Shown here: one piece after another, positions 63,793 to 64,000 of the stretch
Position numbering within the stretch: the stretch's first letter is position 1
How the letters are laid out: each line of letters opens with the position of its first letter
Assembly (NCBI GenBank): GCA_905221615.1
Contig: CAJNDT010000313.1
Location: 1,178,001 to 1,242,000, forward strand
Direction of reading: 5' to 3'
Origin: Symbiodinium sp. CCMP2592
Taxonomy: Eukaryota; Sar; Dinophyceae; Suessiales; Symbiodiniaceae
Length of the DNA: 64,000 nt
Program-made: the position numbers and the translations under genes
Notes under the pieces: generated by a model
Told to the model about the DNA's origin: nothing
Databases searched by the model: none
What the model saw: the letters and a program-made list of their open reading frames with translations, nothing else

Positions 63793-64000
63793 AGTTTTTC
63801 ACCGCGCTAGGGAACGCACGTGACAAGTGACTTGTTTGAGGTTCCCAAGACAGCCTTGCCTGGAGCAGAGTCCTTGTCGATGACGGTGGACCGGGTAAGG
63901 TTCTCAGCGCATGGCACAATTGCAGAGCAGGTCCCAGGCTTGTGCCCCGACACTTGAGGTGATGCCTTTTTGGAACGACACCATCGCGCCTTGCGTGCGC
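53931..64000 (+). CDS. Six tandem ATP-grasp-like domains fused to phosphoglycerate mutase (3' end beyond window)
   Basis: ATG at 53931 (GGAAAATGGCG). Proposed exons: 53931-54023, 54126-55319, 55766-55825, 56008-59827, 60017-62691, 62745-62777, 62909-62968, 63060-63118, 63191-63201, 63284-63359, 63439-63481, 63544-63576, 63656-63748, 63841-63894 and 63959-64000 onward. They sum to 8346 nt, 2782 codons, with no stop. The 14 introns are 5 GT-AG, 8 GC-AG and 1 GA-AG, all with AG|G acceptors. Each 389-residue core has [19 protein letters not shown] (ATP-grasp-type Lys and Gly loop), [30 protein letters not shown] and [16 protein letters not shown] (metal-binding E/N-like). It resembles bacterial Cj0069/DUF6815-type proteins (from memory). 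The C-terminus is a dPGM-type mutase. Ligand of the ATP-grasp part is unknown. Dinoflagellates are known for tandem polyproteins; whether this one is cleaved is not known. Confidence 0.75.
54147..55313 (+). repeat. ATP-grasp-like core unit 1 (1167 bp)
   Basis: 389 codons from [13 protein letters not shown] to DLMG. Unit-specific differences include NFHAIIV (Asp to His) and AYYTAEEF. It is preceded by a 38-codon linker that is interrupted by the GC-AG intron 54024-54125. Confidence 0.9.
56068..57234 (+). repeat. ATP-grasp-like core unit 2 (1167 bp)
   Basis: Nearly identical to unit 1 at the nucleotide level, shares AYYTAEEF with it, and has [10 protein letters not shown]. It is joined to unit 1 by a 42-codon linker spread over three exons (introns 55320-55765 GT-AG and 55826-56007 GC-AG; the middle exon is exactly 20 codons, [20 protein letters not shown]). 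Confidence 0.9.
57358..58524 (+). repeat. ATP-grasp-like core unit 3 (1167 bp)
   Basis: Has [18 protein letters not shown] and NACFDDIS. Joined to units 2 and 4 by intronless 41-codon linkers (123 bases each). Confidence 0.9.
58648..59814 (+). repeat. ATP-grasp-like core unit 4 (1167 bp)
   Basis: Has [18 protein letters not shown] and NACFDDIS. The following linker contains a 189-bp GT-AG intron (59828-60016). Once this is removed, the linker is again 41 codons ([18 protein letters not shown]). Confidence 0.9.
60127..61293 (+). repeat. ATP-grasp-like core unit 5 (1167 bp)
   Basis: Unit-specific GMIKAGMS and EEHYKFFE; shares SCTNDEVL with unit 6. Followed by an intronless 41-codon linker. 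Confidence 0.9.
61417..62583 (+). repeat. ATP-grasp-like core unit 6 (1167 bp)
   Basis: Unit-specific GMINAGMS and shared SCTNDEVL. Followed by [20 protein letters not shown] and [12 protein letters not shown], which runs into the mutase domain. Confidence 0.9.
62677..64000 (+). CDS. Phosphoglycerate mutase domain (dPGM type), C-terminal part of the fusion gene
   Basis: Spliced reading gives [16 protein letters not shown] (phospho-acceptor His in RHGES), [111 protein letters not shown] and [15 protein letters not shown]. These are the successive conserved blocks of 2,3-bisphosphoglycerate-dependent phosphoglycerate mutase, which interconverts 3- and 2-phosphoglycerate in glycolysis. The C-terminal block with the second catalytic His lies beyond 64000. 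The domain is cut by ten short introns (53-131 bp), one flanking exon being only 11 bases (63191-63201). There is no Met or stop between unit 6 and this domain. Confidence 0.85.
63759..63790 (+). repeat. (GA)n microsatellite inside an intron
   Basis: About 16 GA units within intron 63749-63840 of the mutase domain. Confidence 0.85.

Noticed and set aside
53931..64000. Bacterial contamination or a recent bacterial insertion
   Set aside because: The sequence has spliceosomal introns with dinoflagellate-type GC/GA donors throughout; an ancient bacterial origin of the domain is still possible.

Overview
The window looks like nuclear DNA of a dinoflagellate, most likely a Symbiodiniaceae-type alga. 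Four things support this. Introns with GT, GC and even GA donors are all followed by an AG|G acceptor. Degenerate CCCTAAA/TTTAGGG telomere-type repeats are present. Copia and tyrosine-recombinase (DIRS/PAT-like) retroelements resemble those known from dinoflagellates. Coding regions are GC-rich and lie in a sea of simple repeats. No rRNA, tRNA, CRISPR array or bacterial-style operon was recognised. The species assignment is inference.

Layout. 1-4.4 kb: low-complexity repeats and a decayed transposase-like fragment. 4.55-9.26 kb: a decayed retroelement with a CCCH-zinc-finger gag-like ORF and a cytosine-methyltransferase-like ORF; its coding strand is saturated with the tetranucleotide GCTA. 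9.6-11.3 kb: a minus-strand transposase-like pseudogene. 11.5-15.3 kb: two tandem satellite arrays. 15.6-16.7 kb: an apparently intact three-exon minus-strand gene. 17.9-26.2 kb: a complete Copia element (LTRs, 5-bp target duplication) inserted in telomere-like repeats. It carries an extra 2-oxoglutarate-dioxygenase-like domain and an internal inversion of part of its RNase H region. 26.5-28.1 kb: a minus-strand multi-exon gene whose introns share a hairpin. 28.8-35.9 kb: a tyrosine-recombinase retroelement with A1...B1-A2-B2 split direct repeats, interrupting another minus-strand gene (28.4-28.8 and 35.9-36.8 kb). 37.1-37.6 kb: a second GCTA-rich retroelement piece (RNase H). 37.6-39.8 kb: a 5'-truncated Copia element. 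40-52 kb: trinucleotide microsatellites and minisatellites, with little recognisable coding sequence.

52.4-53.1 kb holds plus-strand exons of a Rav1/DMXL-like gene (V-ATPase assembly regulator). From 53.93 kb to the end of the window a single plus-strand gene can be reconstructed through 14 introns. It has six tandem copies of a 389-residue ATP-grasp-like domain (each core exactly 1167 bp), joined by 41-42-residue linkers and followed in frame by a 2,3-bisphosphoglycerate-dependent phosphoglycerate mutase. The proposed exons sum to 8346 nt (2782 codons) with no stop or frameshift, and the gene runs off the right edge. This contrasts with the mobile elements, which are full of frameshifts, so general sequencing error is unlikely to explain their decay. 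The fusion gene and the GCTA saturation are the two most striking signals.
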